Part shown: one piece after another, positions 54,244 to 63,385 of the stretch
Position numbering within the stretch: the stretch's first letter is position 1
Layout: the number at the start of each line of letters is the position of its first letter
Position numbers and translations under genes: made by a program
The notes under the pieces: model-generated
What the model was told of the DNA's origin: nothing
What the model saw: the letters and a program-made list of their open reading frames with translations, nothing else
Database searches by the model: none
NCBI RefSeq assembly: GCF_013409575.1
Contig: NZ_JACCCY010000003.1
Location: 705,001 to 769,000 of the forward strand
Source: Macellibacteroides fermentans
Lineage (GTDB): Bacteria; Bacteroidota; Bacteroidia; Bacteroidales; Tannerellaceae
DNA length: 64,000 bases
Direction of reading: 5' to 3'

Positions 54244-55500
54244 ATGGAATTAAAAAGAGTTGTAGTAACAGGTCTTGGAGCTATAACACCGCTTGGCAAG
54301 ACCCTCACAGAAACATGGGAGGGTCTTGTTAACGGTAAGAGTGGAGCCGGACCTATTACTCATTTTGATGCTTCAAAATTCAAGACACAGTTTGCCTGTG
54401 AAGTAAAGAATTTTGATCCCACCCAGTATTTCGACCGTAAAGAAGCCCGCAAGCTTGATCGTTATGCCCAATTTGCGTTAATCGCTGCCGATGAAGCAAT
54501 TGCTGATTCAGGCATGGAGATAGAAAAACTTGATTTGAACAAAGTCGGTGTTATTTTCTCTTCAGGTATTGGAGGCATAACTACTTTTCAAGAAGAGGTT
54601 GAGAATTACGATGCTGAACGTGGTCCGCGTTTTAATCCTTTTTTCATTCCGAAAATGATTGCAGACATCGCGTCTGGTCATATTTCGATGAAATACGGAT
54701 TTAGAGGGCCTAACTTTGCGGTTGTCTCTGCTTGTGCTTCTTCAACCAATGCAATTGCAGATGCTTTTAATTACATCCGGTTAGGAAAGGCTAATGCCAT
54801 TGTAACCGGAGGTGCAGAAGCTTCCATTACAAGTGCAGGGGTTGGTGGATTTTCATCCATGAATGCAATCTCTACCAGAAACGATTCTCCAGAAACCGCT
54901 TCGCGTCCTTTTAGTGCAAGCCGAGATGGATTTGTTATGGGAGAAGGTGCCGCGTGTTTGGTATTGGAAGAAATGGAGCATGCCCTTGCAAGAGGAGCTA
55001 AAATCTACTGTGAAGTTGCTGGTACAGGAATGTCTGCGGATGCATATCATCTTACAGCGACTCATCCTGACGGTCTAGGTGCTAAGTTGGTGATGCGTAA
55101 TGCATTGGAAGATGCTGAAATGAACCCGGAAGACATTGACTATATCAATGTTCATGGAACTTCTACTCCTGTTGGAGATATTTCTGAAGTTAAAGCTATT
55201 AAGGAAGTTTTTGGCGAACATGCTAAAAAACTAAATATAAGTTCTACCAAGTCAATGACCGGACATCTTTTAGGTGCAACTGGTGCTTTGGAAGCAGCAG
55301 CTTGTATCCTGGCTATAAAAGAAGGCATTGTTCCTCCTACAATTAATTTTGCAGAGGGAGATGAAGATCCGGAAATAGATTACACATTGAACTATACGTT
55401 CAACAAAGCACAGAAAAGAGAAATCAATGCAGCACTTTCCAACACTTTCGGTTTTGGAGGTCACAATGCGAGCATGATTGTTAAAAAATTTGTGAAATAA
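54244..55500 (+). CDS. fabF: 3-oxoacyl-[acyl-carrier-protein] synthase II FabF
   Basis: The protein has 418 residues. It elongates fatty acids by condensing malonyl-ACP with acyl-ACP. The active Cys lies in VSACASSTNAIADAF and the two His in NVHGTSTPVGD and SMTGHLLGATGALEA. The C-terminal NTFGFGGHNAS is intact. It lies directly upstream of rnc with no gap. Confidence 0.97.
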   Translation: MELKRVVVTGLGAITPLGKTLTETWEGLVNGKSGAGPITHFDASKFKTQFACEVKNFDPTQYFDRKEARKLDRYAQFALIAADEAIADSGMEIEKLDLNKVGVIFSSGIGGITTFQEEVENYDAERGPRFNPFFIPKMIADIASGHISMKYGFRGPNFAVVSACASSTNAIADAFNYIRLGKANAIVTGGAEASITSAGVGGFSSMNAISTRNDSPETASRPFSASRDGFVMGEGAACLVLEEMEHALARGAKIYCEVAGTGMSADAYHLTATHPDGLGAKLVMRNALEDAEMNPEDIDYINVHGTSTPVGDISEVKAIKEVFGEHAKKLNISSTKSMTGHLLGATGALEAAACILAIKEGIVPPTINFAEGDEDPEIDYTLNYTFNKAQKREINAALSNTFGFGGHNASMIVKKFVK

Positions 55501-55501
55501 C

Positions 55502-56392
55502 GTGTTGAAAGCATTATACAAAAAAATAAGGCTCCTCCTGTGTAAAAACAAGGAGCCTTATTCTTCTTTATATAAGATACTTGGTTTTTACCCCGATAAA
55601 CCTGACCTTTACCAACAGGCTTTTATCCACAAATCTGCTATTGCAGAAGGTATCATTGAACAACCTTGGAGGAACAACGAACGGTTGGAATTCCTTGGTG
55701 ATGCCATTCTCAGCTCCGTAATAGCCGATATTCTTTACATCAAATTTCAAAATAAGCGCGAAGGTTTTCTTACCAATACCCGTTCCAAGATCGTTCAACG
55801 TGAAACGCTGAACCGTGTGGCTATGGAATTAGGCCTCGATAAACACATTGTTTGTGCCAAAAAGATGCACACACATGGAAATGATATTTATGGAAATGTA
55901 CTGGAAGCTTTGATTGGAGCCATCTATTTGGATCAGGGCTATAAAGTATGTCATAAGTTTGTTTCTACCGTAATTATTGGTAAATATATCAATATTGATA
56001 AACTTGCCCGTAAAGAGGTTAACTTCAAATCGGCTTTAATTGAATGGAGTCAGAAAACGAAGTTGGATATTTCTTTCAATCTTGTAGAATCTTTTACAGA
56101 CGAGGAAAGTAATCCTATTTTCCAGTACGCTGTTATGTTGGGAGAAACACAGTTAGGAATCGGAATAGGCTTTTCAAAAAAAGAGGCTCAGCAAAATGCT
56201 TCAAAAATGGCTATAAAGAAGATTCGCAAAGATCCTGCAACACAAGAGATCATCGCAAACTTGAAAAAATCATCCGACCCTGATACAACCGTCTCAGACG
56301 AAGCCAATGGCAAAGAACAACAACCTGAAACAGTTGATTCTACCAAAAAAATGGATGATCAGCAGTTGGAGAAACTGCTTTCCGAAGAATAA
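55502..56392 (+). CDS. rnc: ribonuclease III
   Basis: The protein has 296 residues. It cuts double-stranded RNA in rRNA and mRNA processing. The RNase III signature is NNERLEFLGDAILSSVIADI with the second acidic site in VLEALIGAIYLDQGY, followed by a dsRNA-binding domain (FKSALIEWSQKTKLDISF) and a charged tail of about 50 residues. The start must be GTG at 55502: a stop lies in frame at 55493-55495 and no ATG occurs before the catalytic domain. A terminator-like hairpin lies inside codons 8-21. Confidence 0.94.
   Translation: MLKALYKKIRLLLCKNKEPYSSLYKILGFYPDKPDLYQQAFIHKSAIAEGIIEQPWRNNERLEFLGDAILSSVIADILYIKFQNKREGFLTNTRSKIVQRETLNRVAMELGLDKHIVCAKKMHTHGNDIYGNVLEALIGAIYLDQGYKVCHKFVSTVIIGKYINIDKLARKEVNFKSALIEWSQKTKLDISFNLVESFTDEESNPIFQYAVMLGETQLGIGIGFSKKEAQQNASKMAIKKIRKDPATQEIIANLKKSSDPDTTVSDEANGKEQQPETVDSTKKMDDQQLEKLLSEE
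55525..55562 (+). terminator. terminator-like hairpin inside the start of rnc
   Basis: Perfect 12-bp stem AATAAGGCTCCT (55525-55536) / AGGAGCCTTATT (55551-55562) with a 14-nt loop, followed by CTTCTTTAT. It begins 24 bp after the fabF stop. It would end most acpP-fabF transcripts and allow limited read-through into rnc. Confidence 0.6.
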
Positions 56393-56907
56393 CCAGCCCC
56401 GTTCTTATCCGGAACGAATAAACGTCATTTTAATCTGTCATCTGTCATGAAACAGCTCAGATCCCTTTCCAGATAAGGGTTCTTGGAATGATAGATGGCT
56501 TGTGACAGATTCAATGTATCTGTCATCTGCCATCAATGGAATCAGGGCCCTTATATGTCCAAAACGGTTTCTCCTCTGCAACCTTTGTTATGACGGACTT
56601 CGAGATGGTGTCCATTATTTCAGTATCATGATTGTTGATCCGTCTACGTTTTCAGTTTAATCCGTCAGAAAGTGATTGCTGTTAAGTTTAGTAGTAATTG
56701 CAAAGGTTAAGGAAACTAATCACAACACATAAGGTAAGTATTCGTTTGACAGCTGTTAAACGCAAAGTCAACAGCTGGATACCTTGCGTTTAACAGCTGT
56801 TGAATGCAAAGTGTCCATTTGTTAAACAAATACTTCCCTTAAGGCAAAGATCTAAAAGTCTTCGAATAATAATTAGTTTACTTACTGTTCGTGAATAGAA
56901 TTGCTTG
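56393..56907. other. 515-bp gene-free region with two large inverted repeats
   Basis: No reading frame is supported here. Hairpin A (56473-56554) has outer arms ATAAGGG/CCCTTAT, a middle stem GATGGC/GCCATC (56494-56499, 56529-56534) and an inner stem TGACAGAT/ATCTGTCA (56503-56510, 56518-56525). A further copy of its ATCTGTCATCTGYCAT arm lies at 56433-56448. Element B (56730-56841) is described separately. No U-run or -7 box clearly marks either as a transcript. Confidence 0.5.
56730..56841. repeat. cruciform-like double inverted repeat
   Basis: The outer 22-nt arms at 56730-56751 and 56820-56841 pair at 19 of 22 positions. Inside, CAGCTGTTAAACGCAA (56750-56765) pairs perfectly with TTGCGTTTAACAGCTG (56784-56799). 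A near copy of the ACAGCTGTT...GCAAAGT string is also repeated directly, 44 bp on. It lies downstream of both rnc and pfkA. Confidence 0.55.
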
Positions 56908-57933
56908 TTAATGACCAAAATTTATCCCCATCCGTAATCCCTGTACAATCAGTTCGTGCTCTTTGGTAACCAGTTTAAGTTTTCCGGCAACATCGCTTAG
57001 CGGAGTTGAAGTTACGTTATTCCCGCACATACAAACCATCCGGCCAAATTCTCCTTTAGAGATTAATTCCGTTGCATGGCCCCCTAGCCGGGTAGCCAGG
57101 TTGCGGTCGTAGGGAGAGGGGTTACCTCCGCGTTGAATGTATCCTAATACCGTTTCACGAGTTTCGATACCAGTTGTTTCTTCAATCGCTCTTGTAATAT
57201 AGTCGGCAGGCCTTGTCTTACCGGGCGAAGAGACACCTTCGGCAACGACAACAATAGAATAGGGCTTTCCACGATGTGCACGATCCAGAATTACTTCATT
57301 CACCTTGCGAATATCGTAACCAAGCTCCGGCAGTAAAATTACGTCGGCCCCTCCTGCCATACCTGCATACAATGCAATCCACCCCGCATGATGTCCCATC
57401 ACTTCTACAACCATCACACGTTTATGCGAACTGGCTGTGCTATGTAATCTGTCTATGGCTTCGGTGGCAATGTTTACTGCCGTATCAAATCCAAAGGTTA
57501 TATCTGTACCCCATATATCGTTGTCGATCGTTTTAGGAACACCGATAATATTAAGTCCTAGTTGAGAAAGAAGATTCGCCGTTTTCTGAGTTCCGTTTCC
57601 CCCGATACAAACCAGGCAGTCCAGGCCGAGGGACTCGTAGTTTTCCTTTATGATATGAGGTTTCTCTGAATCTCCGGATGCCAATAACTTGCGGAAAGGT
57701 TTCTCGCGGGAAGTGCCCAGAATGGTCCCCCCCAGGTTGAGTATACCGGAAAGACTACGTTCATTAAAAACTTCGATATCTTTATTGAGTAATCCTACAA
57801 ATCCACTGTGAATGCCAATCACCTCCATACCATAATGCATTAAGGCCGTTTTCCCCACTCCACGAATGGTTGCGTTGATACCGGGGCAGTCTCCTCCGGA
57901 AGAAAGTATCCCTATTTTCATTGTTTTACTCAT
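56908..57933 (-). CDS. pfkA: 6-phosphofructokinase
   Basis: The protein has 341 residues. It phosphorylates fructose-6-phosphate in glycolysis. The N-terminal phosphate loop is GILSSGGDCPGINATIRG. The donor motif reads IGGNGTQKTA where GGDGS is usual: Gly at the ATP/PPi-deciding position favours ATP, but the neighbouring Asp is Asn. The catalytic loop is PKTIDND, with the Lys found in the plant/trypanosome-like group. VMVVEVMGHHAGWIA is intact. The start could also be 57921 (MKIGIL), which fits the promoter better. Confidence 0.93.
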   Translation of the reverse strand: MSKTMKIGILSSGGDCPGINATIRGVGKTALMHYGMEVIGIHSGFVGLLNKDIEVFNERSLSGILNLGGTILGTSREKPFRKLLASGDSEKPHIIKENYESLGLDCLVCIGGNGTQKTANLLSQLGLNIIGVPKTIDNDIWGTDITFGFDTAVNIATEAIDRLHSTASSHKRVMVVEVMGHHAGWIALYAGMAGGADVILLPELGYDIRKVNEVILDRAHRGKPYSIVVVAEGVSSPGKTRPADYITRAIEETTGIETRETVLGYIQRGGNPSPYDRNLATRLGGHATELISKGEFGRMVCMCGNNVTSTPLSDVAGKLKLVTKEHELIVQGLRMGINFGH

Positions 57934-57945
57934 TTAAGTACTTAG

Positions 57946-57953
57946 CAAAGGTA
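57946..57953 (-). promoter_or_regulatory. -7 promoter box of pfkA
   Basis: Minus-strand TACCTTTG. The transcript would begin near 57940, only a few bases before the 57933 ATG. Confidence 0.5.
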
Positions 57954-57972
57954 TAAATAAAAAGAGAATACT

Positions 57973-57980
57973 TAAATTTG
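57973..57980 (+). promoter_or_regulatory. -7 promoter box of the GH3-family gene
   Basis: TAAATTTG fits TAnnTTTG, 23 bp before the ATG; divergent from the pfkA box 20 bp away. Confidence 0.45.
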
Positions 57981-58003
57981 CAAAGAACACAATATGAAAA
58001 AGC

Positions 58004-59515
58004 ATGGATTTTTTAACTAAAGCGGTTTTACCCTTCTTTCGTTACAGATTAAAACAGATCGAATCGCACGTAATGTGCGCCGATGCTGTACAGCAAAGAC
58101 AGCTATCTAATCTTATTGAGAGCGCCAGGAATACAGAGTGGGGTAAAAAATACGATTATAAAAGTATCCGTACCTACGAAACATTTCAACAGCGTATACC
58201 GATACAACAATATGATGATATTAAGCCTTATGTAGAAAGAATGCTTCAGGGAGAACAGGGACTTATCTGGCCAACTGCTGTAAAGTGGTTTGCCAAATCG
58301 AGCGGCACCACCAACGATAAAAGTAAATTCCTCCCGGTGTCGAAAGAAATTTTATGGAAATGTCATTATAAAGGCGGTTTCGATGCTGTAGCTCTATATC
58401 TAGGAAACAATCCATCCAGTAATTTTTTCAGCAGAAAAGGGTTGATCCTTGGCGGCAGTCACAAACCTGTCGCGTTGAACCAGCATGCCCATTGCGGCGA
58501 CCTTTCGGCTGTTCTCCTGCAGCAGTTAAATCCGTTGGTGAATTTGGTGAGGGTACCCCCCAAGCGGATTATCCTTATGGACGAATGGGAAAGTAAAATT
58601 AAAGCGATCGTAGACTATACCTGGAACAAGGATGTAAATAGCATTTCCGGAGTACCTTCCTGGATGTTGGTGCTCATTAAGGCAATCTTGGAACGTACCG
58701 GAGCTGAAACCCTTTCCGACGTATGGCCTAACTTGGAGGTTTTTTTTCATGGAGGAATCAGTTTCAGTCCCTATCGCGCTCAATACAAAGCATTAATCCC
58801 TTCGGATAAGATGCATTATGTGGAGACCTACAATGCGTCTGAGGGATTTTTCGGCATACAGGGAGACTTGTCCGATCCGGCCATGTTGCTCACATTAGAC
58901 TATGGTATTTTCTACGAATTTATACCGATGAGCGAGATCGAAAAGGAAAATCCTACGGTTATACCACTAGAGGATGTACAAACAGATACAAACTATGCCC
59001 TGATAATTACTACCTGTGGTGGTTTATGGAGGTATATGATTGGAGACACGATTCGTTTTACATCCCGGAATCCTTATAAATTCATTATTACAGGCCGTAC
59101 GAAGCATTTTATCAATGCATTTGGCGAAGAATTGATGGTTGATAATGCCGACAAAGGCTTAGCCAGAGCCTGCGAACTTACGGGGGCCAAAGTAAAAGAA
59201 TATACAGCCGCACCGTTATTTATGCTTAATGCTGGTCACGGTAGGCATCAATGGTTTATCGAATTTGAGCATGCACCGGAATCCCTGGATGAATTTACAA
59301 AAATACTGGATGATACCCTTCAGAAACTGAATTCGGACTATGAAGCGAAGCGTTACAGAGGGATGTCTTTGCTATCTCCCGAGATTATTCAGGCGCGTGA
59401 GGGTGTATTTTATGAATGGTTGAAAGAAAAAGGGAAATTGGGTGGACAGCATAAAATACCCCGGCTCAGCAATCAAAGAACCTATATTGAGGAGCTTCTG
59501 GAATTAAATAGATAA
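58004..59515 (+). CDS. GH3 (auxin-responsive promoter)-family acyl-adenylating protein
   Basis: The protein has 503 residues. It belongs to the GH3 family, a branch of ANL adenylating enzymes that in plants join amino acids to hormones. The phosphate loop is FAKSSGTTNDKSKFLPVS, the acyl site region ETYNASEGFFGIQ, and the hinge motif YRYMIGD-like WRYMIGDTIRFT, followed by ITGRTKHFINAFGEE. Bacteroidota carry it widely but its substrate there is unknown. It is monocistronic and faces the PAP2 gene. Confidence 0.88.
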   Translation: MDFLTKAVLPFFRYRLKQIESHVMCADAVQQRQLSNLIESARNTEWGKKYDYKSIRTYETFQQRIPIQQYDDIKPYVERMLQGEQGLIWPTAVKWFAKSSGTTNDKSKFLPVSKEILWKCHYKGGFDAVALYLGNNPSSNFFSRKGLILGGSHKPVALNQHAHCGDLSAVLLQQLNPLVNLVRVPPKRIILMDEWESKIKAIVDYTWNKDVNSISGVPSWMLVLIKAILERTGAETLSDVWPNLEVFFHGGISFSPYRAQYKALIPSDKMHYVETYNASEGFFGIQGDLSDPAMLLTLDYGIFYEFIPMSEIEKENPTVIPLEDVQTDTNYALIITTCGGLWRYMIGDTIRFTSRNPYKFIITGRTKHFINAFGEELMVDNADKGLARACELTGAKVKEYTAAPLFMLNAGHGRHQWFIEFEHAPESLDEFTKILDDTLQKLNSDYEAKRYRGMSLLSPEIIQAREGVFYEWLKEKGKLGGQHKIPRLSNQRTYIEELLELNR

Positions 59516-59525
59516 GTATTCGCCA

Positions 59526-60332
59526 CTAGAACCGGTACGAAAGATAAAAACCGCCCCCTTCTCTCTGAATAGAGGGGGCTAGAAACAGGTTGTTTGCCGT
59601 TTTATTCCCGCTCTTCCGGATTATGAGGTTCTTTATTGGGAAGTAGATTAAGTAAGATAATTCGACAGACAAGATACCGATTCCTGCACCTGCAGCCACA
59701 TCGGCCAACCAATGACGGTTATTGTATACCCTCGATGCAGCTACAAATCCCGCAATGGCATAACCGGAATAGGCCAATACCGGAGAGCTGTCTTTAAATT
59801 CTTTATAAGCCATATGTGCACCCAGAAATGCATTTGCTGTATGGCCGGAGGGGAAAGAGTAGGGCCGTCCGTCGGGGCGGGTTGTTTCAATGTTGTTTTT
59901 TAAGCCGTGAACAGCTGCTGCGTTTATTCCCTCTGCCATTGCAAGCAAAACAAATTGATCTGCCAGGCTATGTTTTTCCTTACCTACTATATCACACATA
60001 AATACCCAACCCAACATTCCCCATTCAAGATAATCATCTATGCGAATTTGAGAAACGGAATCTTTCCTGGAGATTAAATGAAAATCGCGCATTCCGTCTA
60101 CAGAAGAGCCAAAAGCACCAACCGCAATCAGAGTTGCAGGTAAAACAAACTGCTTTAGGGGAACTTTACTATACTTTGTTTTTGTAACGGGCAATGAATC
60201 TTTGAGGGATAAAGAATCAGCCTTTAGATTCTTTTCATACACTTGCCCATGTGTTGTTGAAACAATGCATAATGTAATACAAAGTAATATGATAATGAAT
60301 CGATTCGTTCGATGTCTGTATATACCGGCCAA
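59526..60332 (-). CDS. PAP2-family membrane phosphatase
   Basis: The protein has 268 residues. A signal/anchor (FIIILLCITLCIVSTTHG) is followed by a PAP2 domain with all three motifs: KNNIETTRPDG (KX6RP), PSGH, and SRVYNNRHWLAD (SRX5HX3D). It dephosphorylates lipid phosphates such as undecaprenyl pyrophosphate, lipid A or phosphatidic acid, facing the periplasm. A GC-rich hairpin lies inside its last codons (59553-59579). Substrate not resolved. Confidence 0.9.
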   Translation of the reverse strand: MAGIYRHRTNRFIIILLCITLCIVSTTHGQVYEKNLKADSLSLKDSLPVTKTKYSKVPLKQFVLPATLIAVGAFGSSVDGMRDFHLISRKDSVSQIRIDDYLEWGMLGWVFMCDIVGKEKHSLADQFVLLAMAEGINAAAVHGLKNNIETTRPDGRPYSFPSGHTANAFLGAHMAYKEFKDSSPVLAYSGYAIAGFVAASRVYNNRHWLADVAAGAGIGILSVELSYLIYFPIKNLIIRKSGNKTANNLFLAPSIQREGGGFYLSYRF

Positions 60333-60414
60333 TGAATTTATTTTTAAAAGTTTTTACAAAGAAACAAAATCCCATTAACTGATACAATTTCAAAAGGTAA
60401 ATAAATATTTAAAC

Positions 60415-60422
60415 TATCTTTG
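60415..60422 (+). promoter_or_regulatory. -7 promoter box of the bacteriohemerythrin gene
   Basis: TATCTTTG fits TAnnTTTG, 62 bp before the ATG. Confidence 0.5.
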
Positions 60423-60484
60423 GCAATACTTTTACGCCTTGTTATTGAAAGGCTGTTTGATATTAATTTAATATAGAAAGAAAG

Positions 60485-60913
60485 ATGACGAAAACAAAAT
60501 ACAATACTGAGACTACCAATTGGAACGACAGTTATTTACTAGGTATACCGATGATAGATAATCAGCATAAAAAATTTTTTGTAATATTAGATAACCTGGT
60601 GACTCTTAATCAAAAGCAGGAAAAATCTGAGATGCATTCTTTAATCAATGAACTTCAAAACTATGTTATCTACCATTTCAAGACAGAAGAAGATCTTATG
60701 GTGAAATCTCAGTCACCCAATATTGACTTACATGTCATGGAGCATGAGCTGTTCAGGAAGAAAGTGGAAGAGTTCCATCATAGTTATTATAATAACAATG
60801 AGGAACTCCTGAATGAAATGATCTCGTTTATGAGAAAATGGTTGATCATCCATATCAGTGGAACCGATGCTGAATACGCCGATAGCATTAAGAATACCCT
60901 GGGTATGCAATAA
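60485..60913 (+). CDS. bacteriohemerythrin
   Basis: The protein has 142 residues in a single four-helix bundle. The diiron ligands are all present: DNQHKKFF, YHFKTEEDL, HVMEHELF and WLIIHISGTDAEY. Such proteins bind O2 reversibly and may store, sense or scavenge it, which fits the rubrerythrin elsewhere in this anaerobe's window. It is a single gene, its stop 9 bp from the convergent TonB receptor's stop. Confidence 0.93.
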   Translation: MTKTKYNTETTNWNDSYLLGIPMIDNQHKKFFVILDNLVTLNQKQEKSEMHSLINELQNYVIYHFKTEEDLMVKSQSPNIDLHVMEHELFRKKVEEFHHSYYNNNEELLNEMISFMRKWLIIHISGTDAEYADSIKNTLGMQ

Positions 60914-60922
60914 CCGGATCTT

Positions 60923-63328
60923 TTAGAAATCAATCATAATACCAATGCTGGGCAACAACGTGCCTGATGTTCTTTTTACCGGTTTAAGTTCATAACGTTG
61001 TTGGGAAATCGGAGCTTCCGGATTCATTATTTTCCCGGTCTTGATATATACGTCCGGCTGATTATAGGTGCTGTTCAAGGCATTTTGGATATCAAGGTAT
61101 AAACCCAGCATCCATTTCTTGAACGAATACGATTTATCAATACGGATGTCAAGCTGTGTAAACGACTTGAGTCGCCCGCTATTAAAGCGGCTGTAGTCGT
61201 AATACAGGTTGCCTTTGGCATCCCAGGCTTCAACTAAGCTGCTTTTTTCCAGATCGTAAGGGGTATAGGGTGCCCCGCCTACATAGCGGAACTTGGCACC
61301 TACATCCCAGTTTCGAGGCAGCGAATAGGTTCCGCTGAATGTAAACAGATGCTTATTATCCCAGCTGGAAGGAAGGTATCTGTTCGTATTCCGCCCGTCC
61401 TTAAACTCACTGCGAACCAATGTATAGGAGGCAATAAAAGTCAACCCTTTGTAATTATACCAGCGTCCCATCAGTTCAAGACCATAGGCTCTTCCCGTGG
61501 CGATAGATTGAACCGCTTCATTTCCCAATACACCATAGTCGGCTCCTTTGGATGCCAGCGGAATAGAGTCTGTAAGCGACATCGGGTAACGATCGTAATG
61601 CTTATAAAAGCCTTCTGCTGTAAATTTAAGGTACGATTTTGGTCTGAACTCCAAGCCAATGCCGGCCTGGTCGCTTCTTATATATTGCAGTCCGTTCACT
61701 TTATTGATGTACTCTCCCTGATTATTTTTGAATCCCATAGAGGTATAGGCAGGCAGTTCAAAAAAACGGCCTATGTTTCCATTCACGTAAAAATCTTTGT
61801 AAAACCGATAGGATAGGGATAAGCGGGGCGACAGCTGATCAACCATATTATTCATTTGGGCACTGTAGTTGTTTGCGTCTGTACGCAATCCTAGCGAAGC
61901 CGTAAACCGTTCGTTGTAACTTTCGTACGTTGCGGTTGCAAACAACCCCCACTTCGTCAGCCCCAGCGAAGTATTGTATTCCTGAATAAATGGCCGGTCG
62001 GTAAATATTTTCTGATACGACTCATTGGTGTATTTTATATATTCAACATTACCGCCTACAGCAAGTTGTACATAGGGCAACCGAAAGAGATTCTCCGAAC
62101 GTAATTTGAACTCGGATTCTCCCGAGTTATAGTCTAAAGACAGCCTTTCCGGTTCTTCAATATTGTCTTTATATTTTAAATTCTTATTATTCATGTAGCT
62201 GCTGCTGGCAATGAGCGAATACATGTTATGCCCGGCAAAATGTTTGTATACAGCACCCAGGGTGTATGTCTTTTGTTTTACAACGGGTAGGTATTCAAGA
62301 ATATATTTGTTTTCGTCAGACATATCCTTCATCCCTGTATTCAATTTCATGTCATCTAACGCCCCCAGTCCGATAAAGGAGATTTCGTTTTGTTTATCTA
62401 TCTGATGCTTAATCTTAAACTGAGCATCTGTGTACGTAGGAAGAAACGGTAGTCCGATCGCCTTAAACAGAAATTGCAGATACGAACGTCTAACGGAAAC
62501 AAGATAGGTGGTTTTTTTCCCTAAAGGACCGTTGGACGAAAAAGCTACTTCGGAAGCTCCAACCACAGCCCTTGCGGATGATTTTTCCTGATTGCCGTCC
62601 TGCAATTTAAAATCGAGAACCGAGCTTAGCGCATTCCCGCGAGCAGCGGGAAAGGCCGCTGCATAAAAGTTGACCTCCCTGATAAAATCGGGGTTGATTA
62701 TCCCAACCGGTCCGCCCGATGCTCCCTGAGTAGAGAAGTGATTTATATTCGGTATCTCCACCCCGTCGAGAAAAAAACGGTTCTCAGAAGGACCTCCTCC
62801 GCGAACAATGATGTCATTACGAAAAGCAGCTGTCGACGCCACTCCGGGAAAAGATTGAACCACCCTTGAAATATCCCGGTTTCCTCCGGCACTCTTTTCA
62901 ATCTCCTTAAATCCTATCACTCGCAATCCAAGAGGACTCTCGGCTGTTTTTCTAAAGGGGGTAGCCACGACGTTGACCTCTTGCAGATTCTGACTCGATT
63001 CTTCCATTTCGATGCCCACAAAGACATCCGATTTTACTACGCGGAATTCGGCCGTTACAAAAGGCTTATATCCGATAAACGAGGCCTGAAGCCGGTAACT
63101 TCCCGGCGAAACTCCCTGTATGGTAAAGGATCCGTCTTCAGCGGTGACCGATCCATTTAATGAATTCCAGATAATTACGTTCACAAAAGGCAATGGTTCT
63201 CCGCTAAGATTATCTTTTATAACACCCTTGATCGAATACGTTTGCTGCGCCGTTAACTGAACAACGGAAATTAATAAAAACAGGATAAGTAGTGCGTAAG
63301 TCCTCAGATTCATGCGCTGATATTTCAT
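60923..63328 (-). CDS. TonB-dependent receptor with carboxypeptidase-regulatory-like domain
   Basis: The protein has 801 residues. Signal peptide (ALLILFLLISVVQLTAQQ), an Ig-like regulatory domain (SIKGVIKDNLSGEPLPFVNV), a TonB box near LQEVNVVATPFRK, a plug with DIIVRGGGPSENRFFLDG, and a 22-strand barrel. It is shorter than SusC and has no SusD partner. The plug resembles siderophore/vitamin-type receptors found widely in Bacteroidota. Ligand unknown. It is divergent from mnmD. Confidence 0.9.
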   Translation of the reverse strand: MKYQRMNLRTYALLILFLLISVVQLTAQQTYSIKGVIKDNLSGEPLPFVNVIIWNSLNGSVTAEDGSFTIQGVSPGSYRLQASFIGYKPFVTAEFRVVKSDVFVGIEMEESSQNLQEVNVVATPFRKTAESPLGLRVIGFKEIEKSAGGNRDISRVVQSFPGVASTAAFRNDIIVRGGGPSENRFFLDGVEIPNINHFSTQGASGGPVGIINPDFIREVNFYAAAFPAARGNALSSVLDFKLQDGNQEKSSARAVVGASEVAFSSNGPLGKKTTYLVSVRRSYLQFLFKAIGLPFLPTYTDAQFKIKHQIDKQNEISFIGLGALDDMKLNTGMKDMSDENKYILEYLPVVKQKTYTLGAVYKHFAGHNMYSLIASSSYMNNKNLKYKDNIEEPERLSLDYNSGESEFKLRSENLFRLPYVQLAVGGNVEYIKYTNESYQKIFTDRPFIQEYNTSLGLTKWGLFATATYESYNERFTASLGLRTDANNYSAQMNNMVDQLSPRLSLSYRFYKDFYVNGNIGRFFELPAYTSMGFKNNQGEYINKVNGLQYIRSDQAGIGLEFRPKSYLKFTAEGFYKHYDRYPMSLTDSIPLASKGADYGVLGNEAVQSIATGRAYGLELMGRWYNYKGLTFIASYTLVRSEFKDGRNTNRYLPSSWDNKHLFTFSGTYSLPRNWDVGAKFRYVGGAPYTPYDLEKSSLVEAWDAKGNLYYDYSRFNSGRLKSFTQLDIRIDKSYSFKKWMLGLYLDIQNALNSTYNQPDVYIKTGKIMNPEAPISQQRYELKPVKRTSGTLLPSIGIMIDF

Positions 63329-63385
63329 AGTTTTATTTTTTGGAATCTATTCAGATCTGTAATATACCTTATGTAACAAAGAAAG

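Noticed and set aside
59553-59579. GC-rich hairpin as a terminator for the GH3-family gene
   Set aside because: No T-run follows on the plus strand, and the bases are coding for the end of the PAP2 protein.
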